From Chloroflexota bacterium (GTDB taxonomy: Bacteria; Chloroflexota; Dehalococcoidia; SZUA-161; JAUWZY01): a DNA stretch of 6,826 bases. This document shows, piece by piece, positions 1 to 5,444 of this stretch; position 1 is the stretch's first letter; each line of letters opens with the position of its first letter. The stretch spans positions 1-6,826 of the forward strand of contig JAUWZY010000048.1 in the NCBI GenBank assembly GCA_030615045.1. The letters are read 5' to 3'. A model generated the notes under the pieces. The model saw only the letters and a program-made list of their open reading frames with translations, made no database searches and was not told the DNA's origin. A program made the translations under genes and the position numbers.

Positions 1-1101
1 ACCCCGACCTCAGTTGGCGTTGAGTCTTACGCCCAAAACGTAAACCGGCTATCGACGATGCGCAACCTGATCTCAGCGTCAAATCAGATCGCTGCCATCG
101 GCTATGAAGCACCGCCCAACGTCGATGCTGCCTTAGACCGAGCCGAAGGCATCCTATTCCAACTGCGTCATGGTCAGGCGGTGCGCGGTTTCGTCCCCCT
201 CCGCGATGTCCTCGACCGCTATTTTGAGGAATCGAGCTTCGCCCCCCGTGCTGGTGACGGCTTTTTGCCCCACATCCCCACCGGCTTCACCGATATCGAC
301 AAGATCCTGGGCGGGATGCAGCGCTCCGACATGCTCGTCCTGGCAGCGAGACCAAGCCTGGGCAAGACCAGCCTGGCGCTGAACATCGCCAGAAATGCCG
401 CCCTGAACCAAAAGGCTCGCGTTGCTCTGTTCAGCCTGGAGATGTCCAAGATGGAGCTCGCTTACCGCTTCCTCTCCAGCGAATCAGGGGTCGATAGCCA
501 GAGGGTGAGACTGGACCAGCTCAGCGATGCGCAACGATATGACATCAATGAGGCTATGGGACTGCTCGCTGAGGCACCGATTTACATCGATGACTCCCCA
601 TTCCTCCGCGACTCAGATATGAGGAGCAAGGCGCGGCGCCTTCACAGCGAGGAGAAAATCGACCTCATCATCGTGGATTATATTCAGCTAATGCACTCCT
701 CAAGACGCAGCGACAATCGGGTTCAGGAGATGACTGACATATCCGCATCCATCAAGGAGCTGGCTCGGGAGCTCGATGTGCCCATCCTCGCTGTGTCCCA
801 GCTCAGCCGGGCCGTGGAAACCCGCACCCCCCACACCCCTTTGCTCTCAGACCTCAGGGACTCGGGCACCATCGAACAGGACGCTGATGTAGTGTTATTC
901 ATCTATCGAGATGATGTTTATTACACTAAGGAGGAGTGGGAGCGGCGCTTCCCCGACAGGGACTATCCGAAAGGCGTCGCCGATATCATCATTGCTAAAC
1001 ATCGCAACGGACCCACCGGGCGGCTGAACCTTTACTTTCGGGAGCGAATGGCGAAGTTTGAAAATATGGAGCGGCGGAAGGATAAGCCAAGCTTGCTATG
1101 A
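1..1101 (+). CDS. dnaB: Replicative DNA helicase DnaB, 3' part (5' end outside the window)
   Basis: Ring-shaped hexameric helicase that unwinds DNA at the replication fork using ATP. The frame is open from base 1, and the residues before the first ATG (58) still look like the DnaB linker helix region, so the true start lies upstream; roughly 80-100 residues of the N-terminal primase-binding domain should be missing. The RecA-like C-terminal domain is intact: Walker A ARPSLGKT at 346-369, Walker B core IIVDYIQLM near 667-693, the SQLSRAVETR motif at 796-825, then the LSDLRDSGTIEQDAD and AKHRNGPTG motifs typical of DnaB. The stop codon overlaps the next start as ATGA, implying translational coupling with the DnaD-like gene. 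No intein or frameshift is visible. Family assignment is near certain. Confidence 0.97.
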   Translation, partial: TPTSVGVESYAQNVNRLSTMRNLISASNQIAAIGYEAPPNVDAALDRAEGILFQLRHGQAVRGFVPLRDVLDRYFEESSFAPRAGDGFLPHIPTGFTDIDKILGGMQRSDMLVLAARPSLGKTSLALNIARNAALNQKARVALFSLEMSKMELAYRFLSSESGVDSQRVRLDQLSDAQRYDINEAMGLLAEAPIYIDDSPFLRDSDMRSKARRLHSEEKIDLIIVDYIQLMHSSRRSDNRVQEMTDISASIKELARELDVPILAVSQLSRAVETRTPHTPLLSDLRDSGTIEQDADVVLFIYRDDVYYTKEEWERRFPDRDYPKGVADIIIAKHRNGPTGRLNLYFRERMAKFENMERRKDKPSLL

Positions 1102-1808
1102 CGGAGTTCACTGGCTTTCCCCAGAAGATGCGCTTCACTCCAATCCCCAACCTGTTCTTCAGCTCGGTGCTGCCTCGGATTGAGGACCTGGTCGAGCTTA
1201 AGGTGACCCTCCACGTCTTCTGGGCCTTATATCAGAGGCAAGGCTATCCCCGATTTGTGACCTTCAACGAACTCCTTGGCGATGCCGCGCTTATCTCTGG
1301 AATCAAAGGGGGAGAAGGCCCAGATGACCTGCTACGCCAGGGCTTGCGAAAAGCAGTGAGCCGGGGCACACTTCTGCACCTCTCCCTGGAGCGAGATGGA
1401 GAGGTGGAAGACATTTACTTTATCAACACCGAGGCCGATAGAAGGGCAGTGGCTAAGGCAGAGAGCGGCGAGCTCAAGTTAGGAGGCGTGCTTAGAAAAG
1501 AGCAGGCACCAGTCGAGGAGAGACCCAATATCTTTGTCCTCTATGAGCAAAATATCGGCCTGCTAACCCCCATAATCGCCGAGGAATTAAAGGAAGCAGA
1601 GAGCACTTATCCCTCCTCCTGGATCGAGGATGCCTTCAGGGAGGCGGTGGGGCGCAATAAGCGTAGCTGGCGTTACATCGCCAGAATTTTGGAGCGCTGG
1701 GCTTCAGAAGGAAGGGGCTATGGAGAGCCTGGAAGAGATTCTAAAGCGAGCGCAGATAAGGAGTTCCTCAGAGGATACGGTCACTCCCGCAGCCGAAGGG
1801 GGCGCTGA
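1098..1808 (+). CDS. DnaD-like primosomal / replication initiation protein
   Basis: Likely bridges the initiator or DNA and the helicase loader during primosome assembly, as DnaD and DnaB do in Bacillus. The 236-residue protein has an N-terminal part (about 10-110) with the look of a winged-helix region (MRFTPIPNLFF, then LKVTLHVFWALYQRQGYPRFVTFNEL), a charged linker (about 115-142), and a clear DnaB_2/DnaD C-terminal domain at about 144-204 (YEQNIGLLTPIIAEELKEAE, then WIEDAFREAV and RSWRYIARILERW). A basic tail (about 205-236) ends in RGYGHSRSRRGR, resembling the short conserved tail KYGH of related proteins. The start ATG overlaps the dnaB stop; no strong Shine-Dalgarno is seen, which fits coupling. 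The last 29 codons overlap the downstream loader gene in another frame. The domain call is firm; the exact role is inferred from family and neighbours. Confidence 0.88.
   Translation: MTEFTGFPQKMRFTPIPNLFFSSVLPRIEDLVELKVTLHVFWALYQRQGYPRFVTFNELLGDAALISGIKGGEGPDDLLRQGLRKAVSRGTLLHLSLERDGEVEDIYFINTEADRRAVAKAESGELKLGGVLRKEQAPVEERPNIFVLYEQNIGLLTPIIAEELKEAESTYPSSWIEDAFREAVGRNKRSWRYIARILERWASEGRGYGEPGRDSKASADKEFLRGYGHSRSRRGR
1708..1717 (+). promoter_or_regulatory. Ribosome binding site that decides the loader start
   Basis: AAGGAAGGGG lies just before the ATG at 1720. It supports that ATG over the in-frame ATG at 1630, which would add 30 residues read from the middle of the DnaD domain codons and unlike any loader N-terminus. 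Confidence 0.7.
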
Positions 1809-3087
1809 AACTGAGGAGTGCCCCATTTGCCATGGCCGTGGCTGGGTGGTTCTCGACGTCCCCCTGGGTCATCCCGACTTCGGCAAGGCGTTCCCGTGTC
1901 AATGCATGCTAAGAGAGTTTGAGAGGGGGCGCCTCAGCAGGCTGGAGCGCTATAGCGAGCTTGGACCCTTAAATCGCCTCACCTTCGATAACCTATGGCC
2001 ACAAGGGAGAAGCGACGAGCCAGAGAAGCAGCAGTGGTTTAGCCACTGCTATCAGGTTGCTAAGTCCTTTGCCCAAGAGCCCAAGGGCTGGCTACTGTTG
2101 ACCGGCCCCAGCGGCTGTGGCAAGACGCACATGGCGGCAGCCATCGCCAACGAATGCCTGAAGCAGGGGCTACCCACTTTCTTCGTAGTGGTCCCCGATT
2201 TCCTCGACCACCTCCGCACTACCTTCCGCCCCGATAGCGATGTCGCTTATGATGAGCTCTTCGAGCGGGCGCGAGCTACCCATCTTCTGGTGCTCGACGA
2301 CTTAGGAGCTCATAGCAGTACCGCCTGGGCTGAGGAAAAGCTGTTTCAGATCCTAAATCATCGGTTTAACACTCAACTGCCTACAGTGGTGACCACAATT
2401 AGCCTGGAACAATTGAACGAGCGGCTGCGCACCCGGCTGGCGGATCCTAACTTGGTTCAGGAGTTGGAGCTGGAAAGGCCACAGCCGCTATTCTTCCAGC
2501 GAATACTGGGCTTGAATTTTGAGGAGCTATCGCCAAAGACTTTCGCTAATTTCGATGTCTCGGGCATGAACGCCGATAAAAAGCAGCAACAAAGCCTGCA
2601 AGTAGCTGCCAAAGCAGCTCGCCAATTCGCTGAGTCACCGGGGGATTGGCTCGTTCTTGAAGGCCCGACTGGCTGTGGCAAGACCCATTTGGCCGCAGCC
2701 ATTGCTAATCATCAACTCGACGCCAGACGTCCCGTCTTCTTCGCCGTGGTTCCCGAATTGCTCGACCATCTTCGGGCCACCCTGGTGCCAGAAAGCAGGC
2801 TTGCCTATTACGATGAGGTGTTCAAAGGGGTCAAGAGCCACCCCCTGCTTATCCTGGACGACCTGGGCACCGAGAGCAAGACCCCTTGGGCCCGGGAGAA
2901 GCTGTTTCAAATCCTCAACTATCGCTATAATGCCCGGCTGTCCACGGTGATCACCAGCCGCTCCCTCGAGGAGCTGGAGAGCCAGCTCAGCTCACGGATC
3001 TCGGATGTCAGGCTCAGCAACGTGATCCATATCGATGCCCCGGATTATCGGGGGCGAGTTCCGCGCCGTCCCCGAAGGGAGCGCTAA
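1720..3087 (+). CDS. DnaC/DnaI-like helicase loader with two tandem AAA+ ATPase modules
   Basis: Probable loader that places DnaB on DNA; 455 residues from the chosen ATG. Order: short N-terminal helix (1-15); likely zinc site C34-x2-C37 and C60-x-C62 around GRGWVVLDVPLGHPDFGK; linker with RYSELGPLNRLTFDNL (77-92); first AAA+ with Walker A GPSGCGKT (129-136), Walker B LLVLDDLG (189-196) and arginine motif RLRTRLAD (235-242); then a second linker (KTFANFD, 273-279) and a second AAA+ with Walker A GPTGCGKT (315-322), Walker B LLILDDLG (376-383) and SSRISD (424-429). Both modules share WA.EKLFQILN and a VVPD/E.LDHLR segment, so this is an internal duplication. Usual DnaC or DnaI loaders are about 245-310 residues with one module, making this chain far too long for that form. 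Both ATP sites look intact; the second has lost one arginine of the RxR motif (S424 in place of R237). Position directly after dnaB and the DnaD-like gene supports the loader role. Confidence 0.88.
   Translation: MESLEEILKRAQIRSSSEDTVTPAAEGGAETEECPICHGRGWVVLDVPLGHPDFGKAFPCQCMLREFERGRLSRLERYSELGPLNRLTFDNLWPQGRSDEPEKQQWFSHCYQVAKSFAQEPKGWLLLTGPSGCGKTHMAAAIANECLKQGLPTFFVVVPDFLDHLRTTFRPDSDVAYDELFERARATHLLVLDDLGAHSSTAWAEEKLFQILNHRFNTQLPTVVTTISLEQLNERLRTRLADPNLVQELELERPQPLFFQRILGLNFEELSPKTFANFDVSGMNADKKQQQSLQVAAKAARQFAESPGDWLVLEGPTGCGKTHLAAAIANHQLDARRPVFFAVVPELLDHLRATLVPESRLAYYDEVFKGVKSHPLLILDDLGTESKTPWAREKLFQILNYRYNARLSTVITSRSLEELESQLSSRISDVRLSNVIHIDAPDYRGRVPRRPRRER
1975..3039 (+). repeat. Internal tandem duplication of the AAA+ module within the loader gene
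   Basis: Copy 1 is about 1975-2469 and copy 2 about 2533-3039. The copies align from TF.NF/L through both Walker motifs to the arginine motif. Similarity is clear in protein and patchy in DNA (for example CTGTTTCA.ATCCT at 2341 and 2901), so the duplication is old. Confidence 0.8.
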
Positions 3088-3116
3088 TTGAAGCTGACCA
3101 CCGATTCAAGTATAAT
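3088..3116 (+). promoter_or_regulatory. Sigma70-type promoter of the tRNA-Ser pair (and probably purA)
   Basis: TTGAAG (3088-3093) as -35 and a perfect TATAAT (3111-3116) as -10, 17 bp apart. The -35 box starts at the base after the loader TAA stop. Transcription would start near 3122-3124, right at the 5' end of the first tRNA, leaving almost no leader. Confidence 0.8.
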
Positions 3117-3124
3117 AAGCCCCG

Positions 3125-3209
3125 GGAGAGGTGACCGAGAGGCTTATGGTGCCGCTCTCGAAAAGCGGTGAGGTGAAAACCTCCGTGGGTTCAAATCACA
3201 CCCTCTCCG
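3125..3209 (+). tRNA. tRNA-Ser (anticodon CGA)
   Basis: Folded by eye. The acceptor stem 3125-3131 pairs perfectly with 3202-3208, with discriminator G3209. D stem ACC/GGT (3134-3136 with 3148-3150); anticodon stem CCGCT/AGCGG with loop CTCGAAA and anticodon CGA at 3159-3161, reading UCG. The long class II variable arm (GAGGT, loop, ACCTC) is as expected for serine. T loop TTCAAAT; the T stem GTGGG/CACAC carries one G-A mismatch (3188 with 3198). The 3' CCA is not encoded. The next tRNA starts after a single base. Confidence 0.9.
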
Positions 3210-3210
3210 C

Positions 3211-3298
3211 GGAGAGCTGCTGTAGTGGACGATCAGGCGCGCCTGGAGAGCGCGTAGGGGGCAACCCCTCGTGGGTTCGAATCCCACCCTCTCCGCCA
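3211..3298 (+). tRNA. tRNA-Ser (anticodon GGA), CCA encoded
   Basis: The acceptor stem 3211-3217 pairs with 3288-3294 except the seventh pair, which is C-C (3217 with 3288). D stem CTG/CAG; anticodon stem CGCGC/GCGCG with loop CTGGAGA, anticodon GGA at 3245-3247, reading UCC and UCU; base 37 is G. A long variable arm, a perfect T arm GTGGG TTCGAAT CCCAC, discriminator G3295 and encoded CCA (3296-3298) follow. It is the last RNA gene before purA, 33 bp upstream of its ATG. Confidence 0.92.
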
Positions 3299-3321
3299 GC
3301 AAACCCTGTTAAGCAACACTG

Positions 3322-3330
3322 AGGAGGTGA
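3322..3330 (+). promoter_or_regulatory. Strong Shine-Dalgarno of purA
   Basis: AGGAGGTGA matches the end of 16S rRNA over nine bases and sits directly before the ATG at 3332. It fixes the purA start. Confidence 0.85.
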
Positions 3331-3331
3331 A

Positions 3332-4615
3332 ATGCCAACTATAGCCATCATCGGCGCCCAATGGGGAGACGAGGGGAAGGGAAAGATCATCGATCTCCTC
3401 GCCGAGCAAGCCAAGATGGTTGTTCGCTTCGCGGGAGGGGATAACGCTGGACACACCGTGATCAACCCCCTCGGTGAATTCAGGATGCATCTCATCCCGT
3501 CAGGGATTTTCTCCCCCGGGGTTAGCTGCCTCATCAGTAATGGTGTGGTCATCAACCCGGCAGTGCTTTTTGAAGAGCTGGATAACCTGCAAAGGCATGA
3601 TGTCGACGTGAGCAATCTCTTTATCAGCGACCGTGCCCACCTGATCATGCCCTATCACACCCTTCTCGATGCCCTCGAAGAGGAGGCCAAAGGAGGAGGA
3701 GCAATCGGCACGACAAAGAAAGGCATCGGTCCCGCCTATGCCGATAAGTCGGCACGCCTGGGGCTCCGCGCCGGTGACCTTCTGGATAAAGAGGCTTTTC
3801 TCGGCCGACTGCGCTCAGTGCTGAACTACAAGAATAGAATCTTAACCAAGGTATATGGAGCCCAGCCTCTATCGTTGGATGAGGTCTATGAGCAATATTG
3901 CCGCTATGGTGAGCGCCTCGCTCCCTTCATCAGGGAAACCGATTTGATGATTCACGACGCCCTGGATCGGGGGGAATTGGTTTTGCTCGAGGGGGCACAG
4001 GGGACGCTTTTGGACCTCGACTTCGGCACCTATCCCTATGTCACCTCATCTTCTCCCTTTGCCGGTGGCGCCTGCATTGGAACGGGCTTGAGCCCGAACA
4101 AGATCGACCGCATCCTCGGCGTGTTCAAGGCATATAATACCAGGGTCGGTGCCGGACCAATGCCCACGGAGCTCAAGGATGAGATCGGAGAGAGGATTCG
4201 GGAGCAAGCCCATGAATATGGCACTACCACTGGGAAACCCCGCCGCTGTGGCTGGTTCGATGCCGTGCTTGCCCGCTACAGCGCCAGGCTCAATGGCTTC
4301 ACCGGGGCTGTGATCACCAGGTTCGACATCCTCGATACCTTCCCCAGCCTCAATATCTGCACCGCCTATAGGATAGACGACCAGGTTTTGACCCAGCCCC
4401 CGAGCAATGTAGCCCTGCTTGAGAGGTGCCAGCCAGTCTATGAGGAGGTTCCCGGGTGGCAGAGCGAAACCTGCAACATCCGCCGCTTCCAGGATTTGCC
4501 CAAAGAGGCTCAAGCTTATGTAAAGAGGATTGAAGAACTCATTGGCTGCCCGGTGGCTCTGATCTCCGTGGGGCCCAGCCGGGAGCAGGCAATTATGGTC
4601 AGGCCTATCCTTTAG
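3332..4615 (+). CDS. purA: Adenylosuccinate synthetase
   Basis: Cytosolic enzyme that joins IMP and aspartate with GTP to give adenylosuccinate, the first committed step to AMP. The 427 residues match the family length. Seen: GAQWGDEGKGK (8-18, with catalytic D13), RFAGGDNAGHT (32-42, with catalytic H41), IGTTKKGIGPAY (125-136), LLEGAQGTLLDLDFGTYPYVTSS (218-240), GPMPTE (275-280), GTTTGKPRRCGWFD (297-310), the nucleotide-binding TRFDILD (329-335) and the C-terminal SVGPSREQ (412-419). No key residue is missing. It lies 33 bp after tRNA-Ser(GGA) with no visible terminator or good promoter between, so it is probably expressed from the tRNA promoter. It converges on pyrK, and its stop codon touches the left 18-bp direct repeat of the inserted island. 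Confidence 0.98.
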   Translation: MPTIAIIGAQWGDEGKGKIIDLLAEQAKMVVRFAGGDNAGHTVINPLGEFRMHLIPSGIFSPGVSCLISNGVVINPAVLFEELDNLQRHDVDVSNLFISDRAHLIMPYHTLLDALEEEAKGGGAIGTTKKGIGPAYADKSARLGLRAGDLLDKEAFLGRLRSVLNYKNRILTKVYGAQPLSLDEVYEQYCRYGERLAPFIRETDLMIHDALDRGELVLLEGAQGTLLDLDFGTYPYVTSSSPFAGGACIGTGLSPNKIDRILGVFKAYNTRVGAGPMPTELKDEIGERIREQAHEYGTTTGKPRRCGWFDAVLARYSARLNGFTGAVITRFDILDTFPSLNICTAYRIDDQVLTQPPSNVALLERCQPVYEEVPGWQSETCNIRRFQDLPKEAQAYVKRIEELIGCPVALISVGPSREQAIMVRPIL

Positions 4616-4632
4616 GCTCCTTTATCTCCTCC
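4615..4632 (+). repeat. 18-bp direct repeat, left copy
   Basis: GGCTCCTTTATCTCCTCC, identical to 5473-5490. It starts at the last base of the purA stop codon. Read on the - strand in the pyrK frame it gives EEIKE, then P, K, G and a stop at 4605-4607, so it is probably the original end of pyrK. Confidence 0.9.
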
Positions 4633-4664
4633 AGGGAAGCGATTTCGCCCGACGTTTGAGCATT

Positions 4665-4704
4665 TACGAACTTGCGGAGTAAGTTACGTGAAGGGCTGTA
4701 GCCC
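4665..4704. other. Two adjacent short hairpins in the island's left non-coding end
   Basis: Hairpin one pairs ACG-AACTT (4666-4673) with AAGTT-a-CGT (4681-4689), with one bulged base and a 7-base loop. Hairpin two pairs GGGC (4693-4696) with GCCC (4701-4704) around TGTA. Neither is followed by a T-run on either strand, so they are not convincing terminators. They lie in the non-coding stretch between purA and the island gene, which otherwise holds only the inverted repeat. Confidence 0.4.
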
Positions 4705-4720
4705 AAAACCGTTTACACCG

Positions 4721-4738
4721 TGTTATGTGCTGTTGCAG
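4721..4738 (+). repeat. Imperfect inverted repeat, left copy
   Basis: TGTTATGTGCTGTTGCAG matches the reverse complement of 5375-5392 at 14 of 18 positions; TGTTATG and TTGCAG at the ends are identical. It lies just past the stop codon of the island gene. Confidence 0.6.
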
Positions 4739-4749
4739 GCTATAGAAGA

Positions 4750-5343
4750 TCATTTTATCAATTTGTCGAGTTCTCCCTTTTTCTGGGAAAATTTAAGCTT
4801 CACCCTTTCGATAAACTCTGGCTTCATAAAAGAAATATCACCTATATGCTGATATATCATAAAGGGCGTTCTTAGATATTTCGCCTCGTCCCTCTCCTTT
4901 TTCAGCCTAATGTAATTCTCGAAGAAGCTCAAGAAGATATCTATGTCATCAGGGTCAATATATGAATAATTATCGTCTAGTATTTGTTTAGTTTTTTCAT
5001 TATTCTTTTCGACTTCTTCAATGTACTCATTCGCAATATCTATGGTTTCCTTCGCTTCAGTTTCGAGTATTTTTTGAGTACTTTCTTCTCGACTATATCT
5101 CTTTTGGATGTACTCTTTATTATATGCCTCGTGAAATCTTTTATTCAACTCAAATAGTTTCTGGTTCTGTGAAGTGAAATAGTATAAGGGCCCATACAAT
5201 TTTCTAAGTTGATCGTCGAGAAATCTTGTTCTTCTTTCCCTCTTGTCGACTCGATTAGCGCGAATCCAGTTTATTATAGCACTGACTGTACCGCCGCCTA
5301 AAAAGCTTACCACTATGGTCAATATTGTCATACCATTCGACAT
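4750..5343 (-). CDS. Unknown small membrane-anchored helical protein (AT-rich orphan gene)
   Basis: Function not recognised. The 197 residues start with a hydrophobic segment (about 5-27, with GGGTVSA in it) followed at once by a strongly basic stretch (RANRVDKRERRTR, 28-40), the pattern of an N-terminal membrane anchor with the rest in the cytoplasm. The remainder is highly charged and predicted by eye to be mostly helical, perhaps coiled coil: QLRKLYGPLYYF near 45-56, then Glu/Lys-rich segments, and a C-terminal part with FMIYQHIGDISFMKPEFIERVK. No catalytic motif is evident. Codons are rich in A/T endings, unlike neighbouring genes, and the gene lies alone between direct repeats, suggesting recent arrival. 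The ATG at 5343 has GAGAGG 11 bases upstream; an alternative ATG at 5331 would trim four residues. Stop TGA at 4750-4752. Confidence 0.75.
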   Translation of the reverse strand: MSNGMTILTIVVSFLGGGTVSAIINWIRANRVDKRERRTRFLDDQLRKLYGPLYYFTSQNQKLFELNKRFHEAYNKEYIQKRYSREESTQKILETEAKETIDIANEYIEEVEKNNEKTKQILDDNYSYIDPDDIDIFLSFFENYIRLKKERDEAKYLRTPFMIYQHIGDISFMKPEFIERVKLKFSQKKGELDKLIK

Positions 5344-5350
5344 TAGGGTA

Positions 5351-5408
5351 AATTCCTCTCACTAATAATTAAGTCTGCAATGTCGCATAACAACCGTATA
5401 GAGGAATT
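5351..5408 (-). repeat. 9-bp inverted repeat spanning the leader of the island gene
   Basis: AATTCCTCT (5351-5359) and AGAGGAATT (5400-5408) are perfect reverse complements around about 40 bases that include the right inverted repeat. On the - strand the downstream arm contains the AGAGG that is the likely ribosome binding site, so folding of the transcript could hide it. This depends on transcription starting upstream of 5408, for which no firm promoter was seen. Confidence 0.5.
5375..5392 (-). repeat. Imperfect inverted repeat, right copy
   Basis: Reads TGTTATGCGACATTGCAG on the - strand, the partner of 4721-4738. Together the two copies enclose the island gene with little spare sequence on either side. 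Confidence 0.6.
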
Positions 5409-5444
5409 CTGAATTCGCCTAATGCTATTGCTCGTCACCTTATT

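Noticed and set aside
1630..1719. Longer loader start at the ATG at 1630
   Set aside because: The extra 30 residues are an out-of-frame reading of the conserved DnaD domain codons; the ATG at 1720 has a good ribosome binding site and a natural helical start.
3131..3322. Open frames on both strands across the tRNA pair and the start of purA
   Set aside because: They run through clearly folded tRNA genes and the purA leader and have no family likeness.
4665..4704. Rho-independent terminator after purA
   Set aside because: Stems are short and no T-run follows on either strand.
5360..5392. Minus-strand promoter TTGTTA with AATTAT 17 bp away, before the island gene
   Set aside because: Both boxes match only weakly in an AT-rich stretch where such matches are expected by chance.
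5404..5416. GAATTCTGAATTC near-palindrome as an operator
   Set aside because: Short AT-rich doublet inside the island leader, partly overlapping the 9-bp inverted repeat; no promoter positioned to make it a convincing operator.
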